This document shows, in pieces, positions 29,886-42,068 of a stretch of 64,000 nt of DNA. The notes beneath the pieces are model-generated. The model worked only from the letters and a program-made list of their open reading frames with translations, had not been told where the DNA came from and did not search any database. Position numbers and translations under genes: made by a program. Source of the stretch: Amoebidium appalachense (taxonomy: Eukaryota > Ichthyosporea); the NCBI GenBank assembly GCA_963693365.1, contig CAVNZM010000002.1:9858001-9922000 (forward strand), read 5' to 3'. Every line of letters begins with the position of its first letter. The stretch's first letter is position 1.

Positions 29886-30191
29886 CATTATGGACGGTTA
29901 AAGACTTTCGTTCTCAGTCTCCATGCCCATGTGCTCGAACTCTGTGCCTTCCTCTTCCCTGGGTGATGTGTACGTGTGTGTGGGTACATGCGTGCGCATG
30001 GATGTTTGTACATACATACGTGTGTGTGTGTGTGTGTGGTTGATCCGACAGTGTGGGTGCCACGCGCATATCACGTCGGAGCAAGTGTGTACCGCAGGTG
30101 GACGGGTGGTGGTAGTTGTGGTGGTGCGGGAAGTCGAGGGAGGGAGGGAGAGTTGGGGGGGGGGGGGGGGGGGGGCTGGTTAGGGGGTGGT

Positions 30192-30229
30192 TTTTTTTTT
30201 TTTTTTTTTTTTTGGGGGGGGGGGGGGGG
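30192..30229 (-). repeat. T(n)G(n) junction (C(n)A(n) on the minus strand)
   Basis: About 22 T followed directly by about 17 G. It is one of at least eight such junctions in the window. Confidence 0.85.
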
Positions 30230-30254
30230 CTATTAGGTAAGCTTAAGCTACTTA

Positions 30255-30418
30255 GGGCGTGTTTGGCAGCCGAAAATAATCGGATCGTATCATTTTGCGA
30301 AAAGATTAATTGCCGTGTTCATAAAATTATTTTGAGTATGTGTAATTAGGGGTAACAATTTACCCGAAAAGACGAATACGATAAAGACACGATATAACTG
30401 CGCTGCCAAATAGGGCCC
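30255..30418 (+). mobile_element. MITE-like element of 164 bp with TTA target duplication
   Basis: The left end GGGCGTGTTTGGCAGC and the right end, read inverted, GGGCCCTATTTGGCAGC form imperfect ~17-bp terminal inverted repeats. TTA flanks both sides (30,252-30,254 and 30,419-30,421), the three-base duplication typical of PIF/Harbinger-type elements. The interior is AT-rich and non-coding. Confidence 0.65.
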
Positions 30419-30462
30419 TTAATATAGTAAGGGTGGTGTGCATATGAATGAGCCTAGAAACC

Positions 30463-30637
30463 ATCACCACATATGTAAGGGCAACAAGTCGAATGAGCCT
30501 AAGGCTTCAACAACAAACAACTGTGCATCGACAACCCATTGCCTTGTTGGGACCCCATTTCCCCCGAATAAAATTGCCGTCATTCAAACCCCCCCCCCCC
30601 CCCCCTCCCCAAAAAAAAAAAAAAAAAAAAAAAAAAA
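30463..30637 (+). repeat. Left arm of a retroposon-like inverted repeat
   Basis: From ATCACCACATATGTAAGG to CATTCAAAC(n)A(n). The same sequence, minus a 6-bp stretch, lies inverted at 31,380-31,543. The tail is a C-run followed by an A-run. It lies downstream of the stop codon of the PepSY-type gene, antisense to it. Confidence 0.9.
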
Positions 30638-30858
30638 GATACCACAAAGCCCACACTCACATACACCTTCTCCCCGACGACGCCATCTCGAGATTTCCCC
30701 ACTATGCCCTATCTAAAGTTTGCACACGGGCACACACACACACGTGCCATCAAGAGTGCGGACAGCACACCGATACCTACACCCACACACGTGCACACGA
30801 TGGCACAAGGCACACACTCTCCCATGGCCACTCATCCCCTACACCCACCATTACCCTC

Positions 30859-30892
<34 letters not shown>

Positions 30893-30968
30893 AACCACCG
30901 CCCCCTCCCCCCCCCCTCTTCCTCCCCCCCGGGACTCCGTTGAGCAACTTCACAAACACAGCCATCAC

Positions 30969-31173
30969 TTACCCGTCATCAATCTCCCGGTCCATCATAC
31001 CGTAACCTAAGCCCTCCTCCCTCCTCCTGCCGGGCAGTTTGCTGATCAAATTTCGCCACAGGGGTGTCAATGGTACCCCCGTAAATGCCATGGTGAGGGC
31101 CAGCGCCGCCAAAACCAGCGGGTAGAACCCCCCCAGGTAGATAATTTCCATGTTGTGCAGCTCGATGATCCAA

Positions 31174-31205
<32 letters not shown>

Positions 31206-31221
31206 CGTGCATGCGTGTGTG

Positions 31222-31264
<43 letters not shown>

Positions 31265-32368
31265 CTGGTATGTGTGTCTGTGCTTGTGTCCGTGTGGGCA
31301 TGCGTATTTGCAGCCCCTTTCTCATCTTTTTCTTCCTGGCAATTTTGTATGTGTGAGTGTGTGTGTGTGTGTGCAGGGGTTTTTTTTTTTTTTTTTTTTT
31401 TTTTTTTGGGGGGGGGGGGGGGGTTTGAATGACGGCAATTTTATTCGGGGGAAATGGGGTCCCAACAAGGCAATGGGTTGTCGATGCACAGTTGTTTGTT
31501 GTTGAAGGCTCATTCGACTTGTTGCCCTTACATATGTGGTGATTGCAGGCACAGACATTGTGTGTTCGGGAGGGGGGGGGGGGGGGGGGGGGGGGGAGGA
31601 GGAGGGAAGGGGGAGGTGGGACGTCTTCAGTTTGTGTGAAGATTAGGGCGGAGGGGTTAGGTGTTAGGGAGTGTGTAACAAGAGGCTCGTTATCGCGGGT
31701 TTTTTTTTTTTTTTTTTTTTTTTTTGAGAAAGGATGTGCGGGTAGTCGTGGGGAAGAAGGGTGGGACGGGGGGAGAAAGGGGGGGACGGGGGACGGGGGG
31801 ACGGGGGGAGGGGGGAGAGGTGGGAAAGGGGGACGCGAGGGGGGAAGGGTGGGAGGGGGAGAGAGAGAGAGAGGGGGGAGGGGGGGGGGGAGAGAGAGGG
31901 GGAGGGAGGGAGGGAGGGAGGGAGGGAGGGAGGGGGAGGGAGGGAGGGAGGGAGGGAGGGAGAGAGAGAGGGAGGAAGGGAGAGAGAGAGGGGAGGAAGG
32001 GAGAGAGGGAGGGAGGGAGGAAGGGAGGGAGGGAGGGAGGGAGGGAGGGAGGGAGGGAGGGAGGGAGGGAGGGAGGGAGGGAGGGAGGGAGGGAGGGAGG
32101 GAGGGAGAGAGGGAGGGAGGGAGGGAGGAAGGGAGGGAGGGAGGGAGGGAGGGAGGGAGGGAGGGAGGGAAGGAGGGTTGGTGGGAGGGAGGCAGGGAGG
32201 GAGGGAGGGAGGGAGGGAAGGAGGGTGGGTGGGTGGGAGGCAGGGGGGAGGGAGGGAGGGAGAGTATGGATCACGCGACTTTGTCTGAAGCGCGGACTTG
32301 TATTGGCCTTTTGTCCTTACCTCCAACAATCCCCCTCCCCCTCCCCATCCCCCCCCTCCCCCTCCCCC

Positions 32369-32402
<34 letters not shown>

Positions 32403-32669
32403 CCTCCCCTTCCCCCTCTTCCTCCTCTTCTCCCCCTTTCCCGTTCGTCTTGGACATGCACAATGGCAGAAACATAAGGCAGGCGGGCAGGCAAGCGCAA
32501 GAGCACAACAACAACAACAACAACAACAACAAAAAAATAAATAAATAAAAAAAAAAAACCAGAACTGCACAACATGGGGAGGGATAATGCTATCGAAGGG
32601 CTGGTCTTGTTGATGGGGACAGAATTTTTCATATTGGTGGTGGTATATATGGTGATGGGAATGGGAATG

Positions 32670-32753
<84 letters not shown>

Positions 32754-33132
32754 CGCGCGCACGCGAGTGCGTGTGTGCCTGAGTGAGTGTGTGAGTGCGA
32801 GTCTCACTCTGTAAGTGTGTGTAGTGATGGTGGTGTGGGTGGGTGGGTGGGTGGTTTTAGTGAGGGAGGGAAGGAGGAGGAGGAAGTGGGTGGGGGGAGG
32901 GGGGAGGGGCAGGCGAATGAACCTTTGCTTTTTCAATGCCAAACCACTTTCTGCAAACAGCATATAGCGCCCCTGCAGATCAAAAGCCCACACATCAGTC
33001 AGTGATTCATGGCCTCTGCGATAAAAATCTGGTGGATACAGGTACCTCGTGGGGAGGTTAGGGTGTTTTAGTGTTATCTGGGTGGGTGTGCGGGTTGGTG
33101 CGTGACTGTGTGTGTGTGTGTGTGTGTGTGCC

Positions 33133-33188
<56 letters not shown>

Positions 33189-33247
33189 CGCGCGGGGGTG
33201 TGTGCGTGTGCGTGCGTGCGTGCGTAAGTGTGTGTGTGTGTGTGTGC

Positions 33248-33289
<42 letters not shown>

Positions 33290-33302
33290 CTCCGTGCGCA
33301 TG

Positions 33303-33386
<84 letters not shown>

Positions 33387-35415
33387 TGTGTGTGTGCGTG
33401 TGTGTGTGTGCGTGTGCGTGTGTGTTTTGGGTGCCTGCGTGCGCGTGCATGCGTGTGTGTGTGCATGTTCATGTGCATGTGCATGTGTGTGTGTGTCATT
33501 GTGATTGTGTGTCCACGCTATGGTGTGTTTGTTTGTGTCAACACAAATATGCGCACATATGTGTGTTTTATGAGTTTGCGTCTTAAAATTTTCACGTCTG
33601 TGTGCATGTGTGTGAGTCTAGCCTATGTAGCACCTCTTTTTGTGCACCACGATATGTCTTACCGAGGGTGGAAAAGATGGGGGAGGGTGGGTGGGTGGGT
33701 GGGTGGGGGGAGGAGGGGGGGAGGGGGTAAGTGCCTGTTACAGCAGCAAAGAGGAGGGGCAAAAAAGAAACGAGGGCCATCAGCTGGTGTATCTGCCGGG
33801 TGCTGTCTGCCTCCTGCCACTGGGCAGCAGTCGGTAGGCGCCCCTTTAACACCAGACGGGTGAGCTTGAGCCCTGCACATGCCATATATGGCAAAAAGTG
33901 TTAGAGGCGTGTGCGATCATGGTCGGCTGTGGGCTAGCAAAGTCAAAGCCAAAAATTATGTGGAGGTAGGTGGAGGAGGACATCTTAGCAGCCAGATAGG
34001 CATATGGCGCCTCCTAAATATTGCTATAGACGGTGGAGTGTGGAGGAAAGAAGCGAGGGGAGGGGGGGGAGGGGGGGAGAGAGAGTGAAACAAAGTGTTA
34101 CACGTGCATTGGCATTTACATAGAAGACTCCTTGGCTTCTTCTATGCTTGAGATGTCGTTTATTTCCCGCCTTTTCTTTCTTTTACTCTTTTTCAGTCAT
34201 ATAGGATGTATATGTACACGAGGATTCCATGGTGCCTGGGCGTAAGGAACATAACACATCTAAAACCCAACACAACCGCCGCTGTAAAAGCACCTTGTTT
34301 TTGCATCATCATGTAAAGCCACACACCTGTAACGAAGAAAACAACACACGCCACGGCCACCACTGGAGGATAGACATAGTCCAAACCCAGCACATCCACC
34401 TCGTGCAGAACCATGAAGATGTGGGTCTGGTCTTTGGGCAGTGCGGCCCACTTGGCCAAGATGGTCCATATTGAGCCTGGGAGGGAGAGTGGGTGGGTGG
34501 GAGCGAGCGAGCAAGAGAGAGAGCGAGGGAGGGAGGGAGGGAGGGAAAGAGGGAAGGAGACGGAGTTGGAAGGTGTACAGCTTCTCGATGATAGACAGCA
34601 TATGGAAAGTCAACCCTGCCTACACAAAAACCGGATGAACTTCTAAGAAAAGACGGATGTTCGGCTCAGTGCTTGTGTGCATGAGCTTCCTCACCTTACC
34701 CCCTCACTCCCCCCCCCCCCCCCCCCCCCTCTTCCCCTCCCCCCTCCCCCCCCCCCCTCCCCCTCTCCCCCCCCCCCCCCCCCCCCCAAACACACACACA
34801 CATGCAACCCTCTCTCCGCTTTCTCCTAAAATCCCTGCAACAGAAAAAAATCTAAAAATTCCACATGTGAATATCAAAGATTGTAGGGGGGGGGAAGGGC
34901 TGGTACCCTTGGAAAGAAAAGGTTTTGGGGGGAAAAAAAGGTGGAGTTTTTGCCAAGGGAGATGCTTCATAGTAAAAGAAAAAACAGGGCACAAAGCGTT
35001 TGGGGGGATGAAACGTGGGAGGGGGGAAAGCACTAAGATTTTGAGGGTCCAGAGGAACGGGGTGAGCGAAAGAAGCCCCGGGGGAGGGAGGGGAGGGGAC
35101 GAGGGGGGGGTGGGGGGTGGGGGGTGGGTAAGGGGGGTGGGAGGCGGAGGGCAGAGGAACAATAAAGATTATTAACAACGAGAGTGACACTAGAAAAAGG
35201 AACAAAGCAAGCACCACCGCCGATTATTCGACAAATTCAAACAAGCCAAAAATGTGTAATAATCATCAAGGGGAGGACGTTCCAGTGTGCTCTGGCACTC
35301 TCTCCCTACTCTGCTCACACACACCTGTTACGGCCAAGAAGCTCAGCAGCAAGGAGAGCACTGGCGCCAGAAAACGGTGCACCGTCCGCGCTGTCCAGTT
35401 ATCCGTGAACGCCAT
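30969..35415 (-). CDS. Duplicated PepSY-type multi-pass membrane protein, six exons
   Basis: Exons on the minus strand: 35,415-35,325; 34,615-34,562; 34,476-34,294; 33,872-33,735; 32,972-32,923; 31,178-30,969, giving 241 residues with all phases consistent. Exon 4 needs a GC donor (AACAG|GC). The protein holds the same two-helix module twice. Helix 1 is [22 protein letters not shown] and [22 protein letters not shown]. Helix 2 is [28 protein letters not shown] and [28 protein letters not shown]. The pattern H-R-x-x-x-P...(V/I)TG, then a short link and a second LH...YP...TG helix, resembles small PepSY-associated membrane proteins of cyanobacteria. That family link is from memory of the pattern. 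Function is unknown. It is transcribed away from the ATP synthase gamma gene; a (CA)n tract abuts the last 3' splice site. Confidence 0.72.
31380..31543 (-). repeat. Right arm of the retroposon-like inverted repeat, in intron 5 of the PepSY-type gene
   Basis: Reverse complement of 30,463-30,637, lacking AAGGCT from the middle, and ending in T(~28)G(~16) on the plus strand, that is C(n)A(n) on its own strand. Here it is in sense orientation with its host gene. Confidence 0.9.
31895..32265 (+). repeat. (GGGA)n tetranucleotide tract of about 370 bp
   Basis: Nearly pure GGGA repeats with GAGA and GGAA variants, inside the last intron of the PepSY-type gene. Frames here translate as Gly-Arg-Glu or Pro-Ser-Leu repeats and are not genes. 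Confidence 0.9.
32673..33445 (+). repeat. Two long (GT)n tracts with CG-rich patches
   Basis: (GT)n at 32,673-32,744 ends in GCGCGCGCGC. A second at 33,107-33,425 holds a similar GCGCGCG block near 33,180. Both lie in introns of the minus-strand gene. Alternating purine-pyrimidine sequence like this can adopt Z-DNA. Confidence 0.9.
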
Positions 35416-36128
35416 GATGAGAAGGAAATAAGAGGAAACAAGTGGGAAGGGGGGAGGAGGAGGGGGGGGGCGGAGGGGGGCGGGAGGGTTGTCTAACGAA
35501 GGATGGGAGATGGTAAGGGAGAGAAATTTGAACGCCCTGGTGCTGTTGCTGTTGAATGCAGATGCTCAAGAGGGATCTTCGAGCACTAACCAGAGCCATC
35601 TATCCTCAGCTACAAGCATGTCATTGCACCCCCCATGTTTGCTCGTTTTACAGCAAGAGCACTCCTTTCCACACAGCTCTTCTGCTCTTCAGTCTTGTAA
35701 AGAGAGAAAAAGTGTTCCCGCCAAAAAAAAGGTCTTGGTGCATGCTAATCCAATCAGATGGGAGGAGAATTGCATGAAGTTGCATGATTTGGAAGATTTC
35801 GCAGGATTTTGCATGATTGCGCATACATTTTCGCACTCGCTTCCTATTCGTCTAGCGTTTTAGGTTTGCCCATTTATAGTAAATTCCCTAGAAAGCCCTT
35901 TTTTGGGTTCATTGATTGGTCAGTTGCTCATGTATTTAGCTACATCCCCGTCCGATGGAATGCGGTTCAGGACCACAAAGAACGATTCGGGTCGTCGAAA
36001 TCGGGTCGGGGCGGGCGGCCACGCCAAACTGCGGATTTCTCGTTCGGTGTGTGCGCGCACACAGAGCAGCCAGACAGACACGCACACGCACGCTTGGGTC
36101 TTTCTCCGTGTGGCCACAAGAAGACACA
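35416..36128. promoter_or_regulatory. Shared promoter region between divergent genes
   Basis: The ATG codons of the PepSY-type gene (minus) and ATP synthase gamma (plus) are 713 bp apart, head to head. CCAAT boxes occur at about 35,749 (CCAATCAG) and, inverted, 35,912 (GATTGGTC). No TATA box is evident. Confidence 0.5.
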
Positions 36129-39100
36129 ATGGCCCTCGTCCCTTCTCTGTCCGCTGCTCGCTCGGCCCTGGCTCCCGCCAGGTACTAGCTAGATATATGT
36201 GGAGCTGGCACTTTTTTTTTTTTTTTTCCTCCCGAGGAAAATTGTCCATCCGTTCATCTTTCGCTACACCTCATACTTGTGCTTACTTAGGACGGCAATC
36301 CATATACCTGGACCTATTGGGGTTTCATAGATGCTAAGCTTATAATTTTCCTTTGGTCGAAGGCTCGCTGACGCATCACTGAAGAACATTTGCGGAAGGC
36401 GGCACAGACAAAGCAGGAACTGGACAGGAGGGGACGTGGTGCACGTCTCCGTGGAGTCTATAGCCCCATTATTCGCGAAACATGACCACTGAACATGCGA
36501 AACTTAGGTGCAGTTTTCGATCGGTAGTGCTATTTGGAATGGCCAAAGCGTTTGTTTTTTGCGGGAAAAGACTTAGCTTACGGTCTTGCTCCTCCCCTCC
36601 TTCTTGCCAGCGGTATAGAGTTGGCCTATACCGTTGGCAAGAATTGGCGATACTTGATACCTCCTTGATGTAGGGGTGTCATGCACAGCAAACGTTGGTG
36701 AAGTAGGCGTGCCTGGGTTTGTGGGTTGGCATTTTTGATGATGGGGATATGACAATTTTTCATCGAAGAGAGAAGTCCCACCAAAAGCTGCGACGGCAGT
36801 GGCGTTTAAATAAATGGTGGGCTCAGCAGGTTTTTGTGGGAGGAGTGCGAAGTAGCATGGCAAGGAGCACAACAGGTTAAGGTGTAGTCTTTTTTACGGC
36901 AGCATTCCTTTTCTCACTCTCATTCATTCGCAGGGCCATGCCCATCCTCGCCGGCCAGCGTGGAATGGCTACCCTTCAGGAAAGTACGTATCCCCTCTTC
37001 CCTCCCAAATGTTGGTCCGTGAATGCATCGTGGCTCCCTCTCCCTTTTTTGGTTCGAATTTGGGATCTTCACGCTTTCTACCCCTCTTGTGCACACAATA
37101 TGGAGAGGTTAGTGGTTTGCTGTGCGTACCATAGGAGTTTTTATAAAGTCCCGAGAAAGCTTTGTCCACTTTTTACCCACCGTTTTTTTTCCTTTTGGGT
37201 GTTTTGTACGTGTGCAAGTGCTCGAAAATGAAGCTTCCCCCCCTCTCTCTCCCTCTATTTCGCTGTTGAAACAGTTGGAGAGGGGAGGGGGGGGGGGGAT
37301 TGCGGCTTGCGCCTGCATCGTTTCTGTCGATTTCGAAATTACCAAGGAGAGCAATTTCGATCAGCAAATACAATGATCAATAATGGGGTGTTTAGATTAA
37401 AATGATTATGGGTTTGTTAGGTGTGCCACAAAAGAATGATTGTCTTTTGCTGTGCTCGACTTCTTCTACGTCGAAATTCCATGGGATATTCCTACTTTTT
37501 TATTGTTTTATCTATTGATCTTGATGTCAGAATGAATTCCGTTCTTTCTGAGTTTGTGCGGAACGGGGGAGGGGAAGGGTGTGGGGGAGTGGGGATGAGC
37601 AATTGTGTGGGGGAGGTGGCGCCGGTGGGGTGGCGGGGGGAGGGGGAGGGGACAGGAGGATGGGACGTGTTGTCTGTTAACGTGTTTGTGTTGTTTGCCT
37701 AAAAATCGGCCCTATAGAAACCTCCTTCTAATGTTTTTTGTTGTTGTGTGCAGTCAAGATCCGCTTGACGTCTGTCAAGAACATCCAGAAGATCACAAAG
37801 TCCATGAAGATGGTTAGCGCAGCCAAGTATGCTAAGGCCGAGAGGGATCTGCGCGCTGCCAGGGGCCTTGCTAGCGCTGCCACCGGTGCGTCATCTCACA
37901 CACGCAGGCACACACACGTACGGGCACATGTGCAGCCACGCACATACATAAGTGCTCGTGCAGGCACACACGTGCATGTCAACACACACAGGCGCATGTG
38001 CAGACACGCACACAGGCGCATGTGCAGACACGCACACACACACAGGTGCACGTACGGGCGCGCATCGAGATTGATGTGCACACAAGTAAACACATTAATG
38101 CACACACACACACACACACATTCGTGTGTACAAATGCAGACAAGCGCACACGTTTGTGCACACATGCAAGCGCGCTCAAACACACCTGCACACGTACAGA
38201 TGCACACGTGCATACACCGATATGCACACATGCAGAGACACGTGCACGCCCGCATGCAAGCACGAACACATGCAGCTGCATATACATGTACACACACACA
38301 CACAGAAACATCACACACATGCACACACACGCATGATACCCGTACTCATCATTCGATTTCATGGAAATATTTTTTTCGACGTATAGAACATCAGTTCGAT
38401 TGCATGTGGTTTGTTTTTTTTTTTTTGGGGGGGGGGGGGGGGGGTCCCCCTACATATTCATCTGTGTCGGGTATTGGTGTAGCAAGTTCAGGAATGGTAT
38501 AAATAAATTATGGCCCGATGGAGCTGGAAGTGGGGGAATCGGCAGCAGTTAGGTGAAAGAGTTGTAATCTTTGACAACCCTTTTCCCCAGACTTTCCTCA
38601 CATATTTTTTGCCCCTTCAAGTCGCGAGCATTGTTTATACAGGCGCTAACTAAACGTTTAATTTTTTTATTTAAAATATCAGGCATCGTTACGTCCGCCG
38701 GGATCACCCTGGACAAGGTTGCTGGCCGCGTGGTTGTCGCCATGTCTTCGGGTGCGTATGTGTGTCCTGCTGGTGGTGTGTGTGTGTGTGCTCCTTGTAC
38801 GTTCATGCTGCTTCCATCTCTCCTCAGCCTGCAGGACCACCTGTGAATGTGTATTAAAGATGGATGTTTTCTTCACATGCATCTCACTTGTGCATGTTTT
38901 GGAGTTTACAATGTTCTCGCCCTTATTTCTCCTTGAATGTGTTTGCCCACCACTACCTCCACCCCGATCCCCAAACACGCACATGCCACGCACCCATTCC
39001 CCCCCCCCCCCCCTCCCCCCCCAAGACCACGTCAGCTGTCACCTCCACTACTAGACTGGCTCACACTGGACCCCCTCCCCCCCCCCCCCCCCCCCCTTTC

Positions 39101-40475
39101 CTTCCTCCTCCCCCCGCCTCCCTATTCCACCTGTTCCCATGTAGCATTCTCGCCTCCCCACACACTCACATGCATACATACACACTCTCACTCACTTGCT
39201 CACTTGCCCACTTGCTCACTCGTCTCCCCCCTTTATGTGTACTTCGTACTTTATGACACATTCAAACCTCCTGCCCTTTCCCCCGAGACCGCTTTACTTC
39301 CATACAACCGGGCATGGTTGCTCTGTGTCGTGCATCTGTAAGCACATACGCATTTTTCGATGCACTTCATTAGTTTGCACACACACATTCACCGTTTTGC
39401 TCGCCTTGCTTGCATAAGCAACCCTGCTCGTCTTTGATCAAGACGGGTTGACCCTCCCAAGTTCAGTTGATGCTGCTGCCTGAGTTGGAGAGTCGTATAT
39501 ACGCGGGTTAAGGGGTCGAAACTTAGATGCAATTGATGACTTGGGCCCTCCCTGCGGATGGGCTCTGCTTATGACGCATACTGTGCGCATGGCTATGTTG
39601 CATACTTAAATGTTTGCCTTTGCATGTGTCCTTCGTGTATGCGTACTTCGTACCGTGTTCCGCATTCAAACCCCCCCCCCTCCTCCCTCAGACCGTGGTC
39701 TGTGCGGAGGCATCCACTCGTCCATCACCAAGGCCGTGCGCCCCGTTGTGGCCGAGGACCCCCAGGCCAAGCTGTTCCTGGTGGGCGACAAGGTCAGGGG
39801 CCAGCTCAACCGCATCTGCCCCCAGAACATCAACGCCGTATTCACTGACGTCGGCAAGAAGGTAAGAAAATGGTGTGGGTATGTCTGTGTGTGGGGGGGG
39901 GGGGGGGGGGGGGAGGTGTGTGTGTGTGTGTGTGTATGCGTTTTTTGGGGGTGGAGGTGTGAGTTTTTTTGTGTGGGGGGGGGGGGGAGGGGGAGGATCG
40001 CGGGGGAAAGTTAGGAGGTGGGAAAGGTAGGGAGGTCGGGGAAAGGGACTGGTGGGTGGGGCAGGCATCCATGTGTTGGCAGAGCGTGGGTGGTTGTGTG
40101 AATGTTGGTGTGTGCTGGATGTTGGTGTGGGTGTGTTTTTGAGGGCTGATGCATGCCATTGTAGAATGAAATTTTGCCGTTTGTGTTTTTTGCGTTTACC
40201 CTGTCTGTGTAGCATCAGCCTCACCTATGGCCCTGCCACAGTCATCTGTGCTAAGTTTGCTCAACCGTCCCCACCTCCCACACACGTACACACGTACACA
40301 CGTACACACGTACACACACTCCCTGACACAACCTCCGCCCCTGATTACTGCCACATCAGGACGAATGCTGCCTATGTCGAAATAAGAGTTCTTCTTTCAA
40401 AGATTTTGCTTTGTTATACGTCGTTAATGCACAGCTCGTATTATGTTGAAGTCTAACACGCCCTTGGCCCCCCCC

Positions 40476-40521
<46 letters not shown>

Positions 40522-41364
40522 AAACAAAACAAAAAAAACAAAAAAAAACACACACACACACACACACCAGCCCCCCACCTTTGCCGAGGCCTCCCAGGTT
40601 GCCCTGAAGGTCCTCGAGAGCGACATCGGCTTCGAGAAGGGTCAGGTAAGATCCGATTAGCCGATCTGATCCTAATCGATTTGTGCCGTGTTTGGCTATT
40701 TTTCAGCACGCTATCCTTGTCTGGTATGTTTCTCGTTGTGGTTGTGTAGGGTAATGCGAGTATATGTGTGTGTTTTAGTGTGTGTGTGTTTGGGGGGGGG
40801 GGGGGGAGGGAATGTTTCGACACAAAAGCTGGGATGCTTTTTGTTGAACAGGAACCATGATTGTCGGCCGGGTAACCCCATCCACACTAGTGTATTCAAG
40901 CAATGTGTCATATTGGTGTGTGCTATCGTGCTTGTTTTCTTCGCTAGCACCTAGCGCCCCCCTCCCCTCTCTGAATGGTTTGAAATGCGTGTAGTGTGGA
41001 TGGCGCGGGCCCCCTCTGAAGATGGGCTCCTCTTATGATACACGTACTCTTTATGTGTGATTGCACGCTGCAGTATGTTGTCCGTTATCGATGTGTATAT
41101 ACTTTGTGTTTTATGGTGCATTCAAATACCCCTCTCCCTAGCACACAACATACACAAATACCCCGTGGATAAAACAGGCTCTCGGTGATTCACCTTTATG
41201 TGTGCACAAGCACGTGCATGTATGGCACATGCCTGCATGTTCGTCCTTTTCTGCCCTGGCTGGTTGCATGAGCCCAGGTCCTCTCACATGTCTGTGCGCA
41301 TACCAACACGCAGTGTGTGGCACACGCGTGTTTGTGCTGTAGACACCCTATAGCTCATCAACCA

Positions 41365-41403
<39 letters not shown>

Positions 41404-41736
41404 TTTTCCTCCCCTCCTCCCTCCAAACACTCACACACTCAATGTACCCCTTGTTTCATGGATTACCTTCGGTTCTCCGAGGATGGGCTCCACCTGTAAT
41501 GCACACTGTTTAGGGTGCTCTCATTCTTGCGAATGGTACAAACACACACACACACATCACACACTCAACTCTGTAACTCTCACTCTCACATACACGCCTT
41601 TCTCCTCCCCCCCCCCCCCCCCCCCCCCCCTTCCCAAACACTCACACACTCACCCTTCCCCTCTTCCCTCCCGCTGTGTTTTCAACGCACCAAAACGGGT
41701 TGAGCAATGTGTGTTTGTACATGGTTGCCGTGCACT

Positions 41737-41773
<37 letters not shown>

Positions 41774-42030
41774 TTTGTTTGCCCCAGGTGATCTTCAACA
41801 AGTTCAAGTCCGTCATCTCGTACGAGTCCACCTCCAACGTCATTTTCTCTGCCAACTACATGCAGAACGCCGGTACGTCCCCCCCCCCCCCCCCCTCTCT
41901 CTCTCTCTCTCTCTTTCTCTTTCTCCCCCAAAACACACACACACACACACCTTCTCCCTCATCCTAGGCTCTGCCGTTTCTTGCTCCTGCTCCCCTCTCT
42001 CTCTCTCCCCACCTCATTCTTCCTCTCGTC

Positions 42031-42068
<38 letters not shown>

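Noticed and set aside
34657-35217. Frames on both strands in the first intron of the PepSY-type gene
   Set aside because: C-run and G-run translation. The exons on either side join in phase without them.
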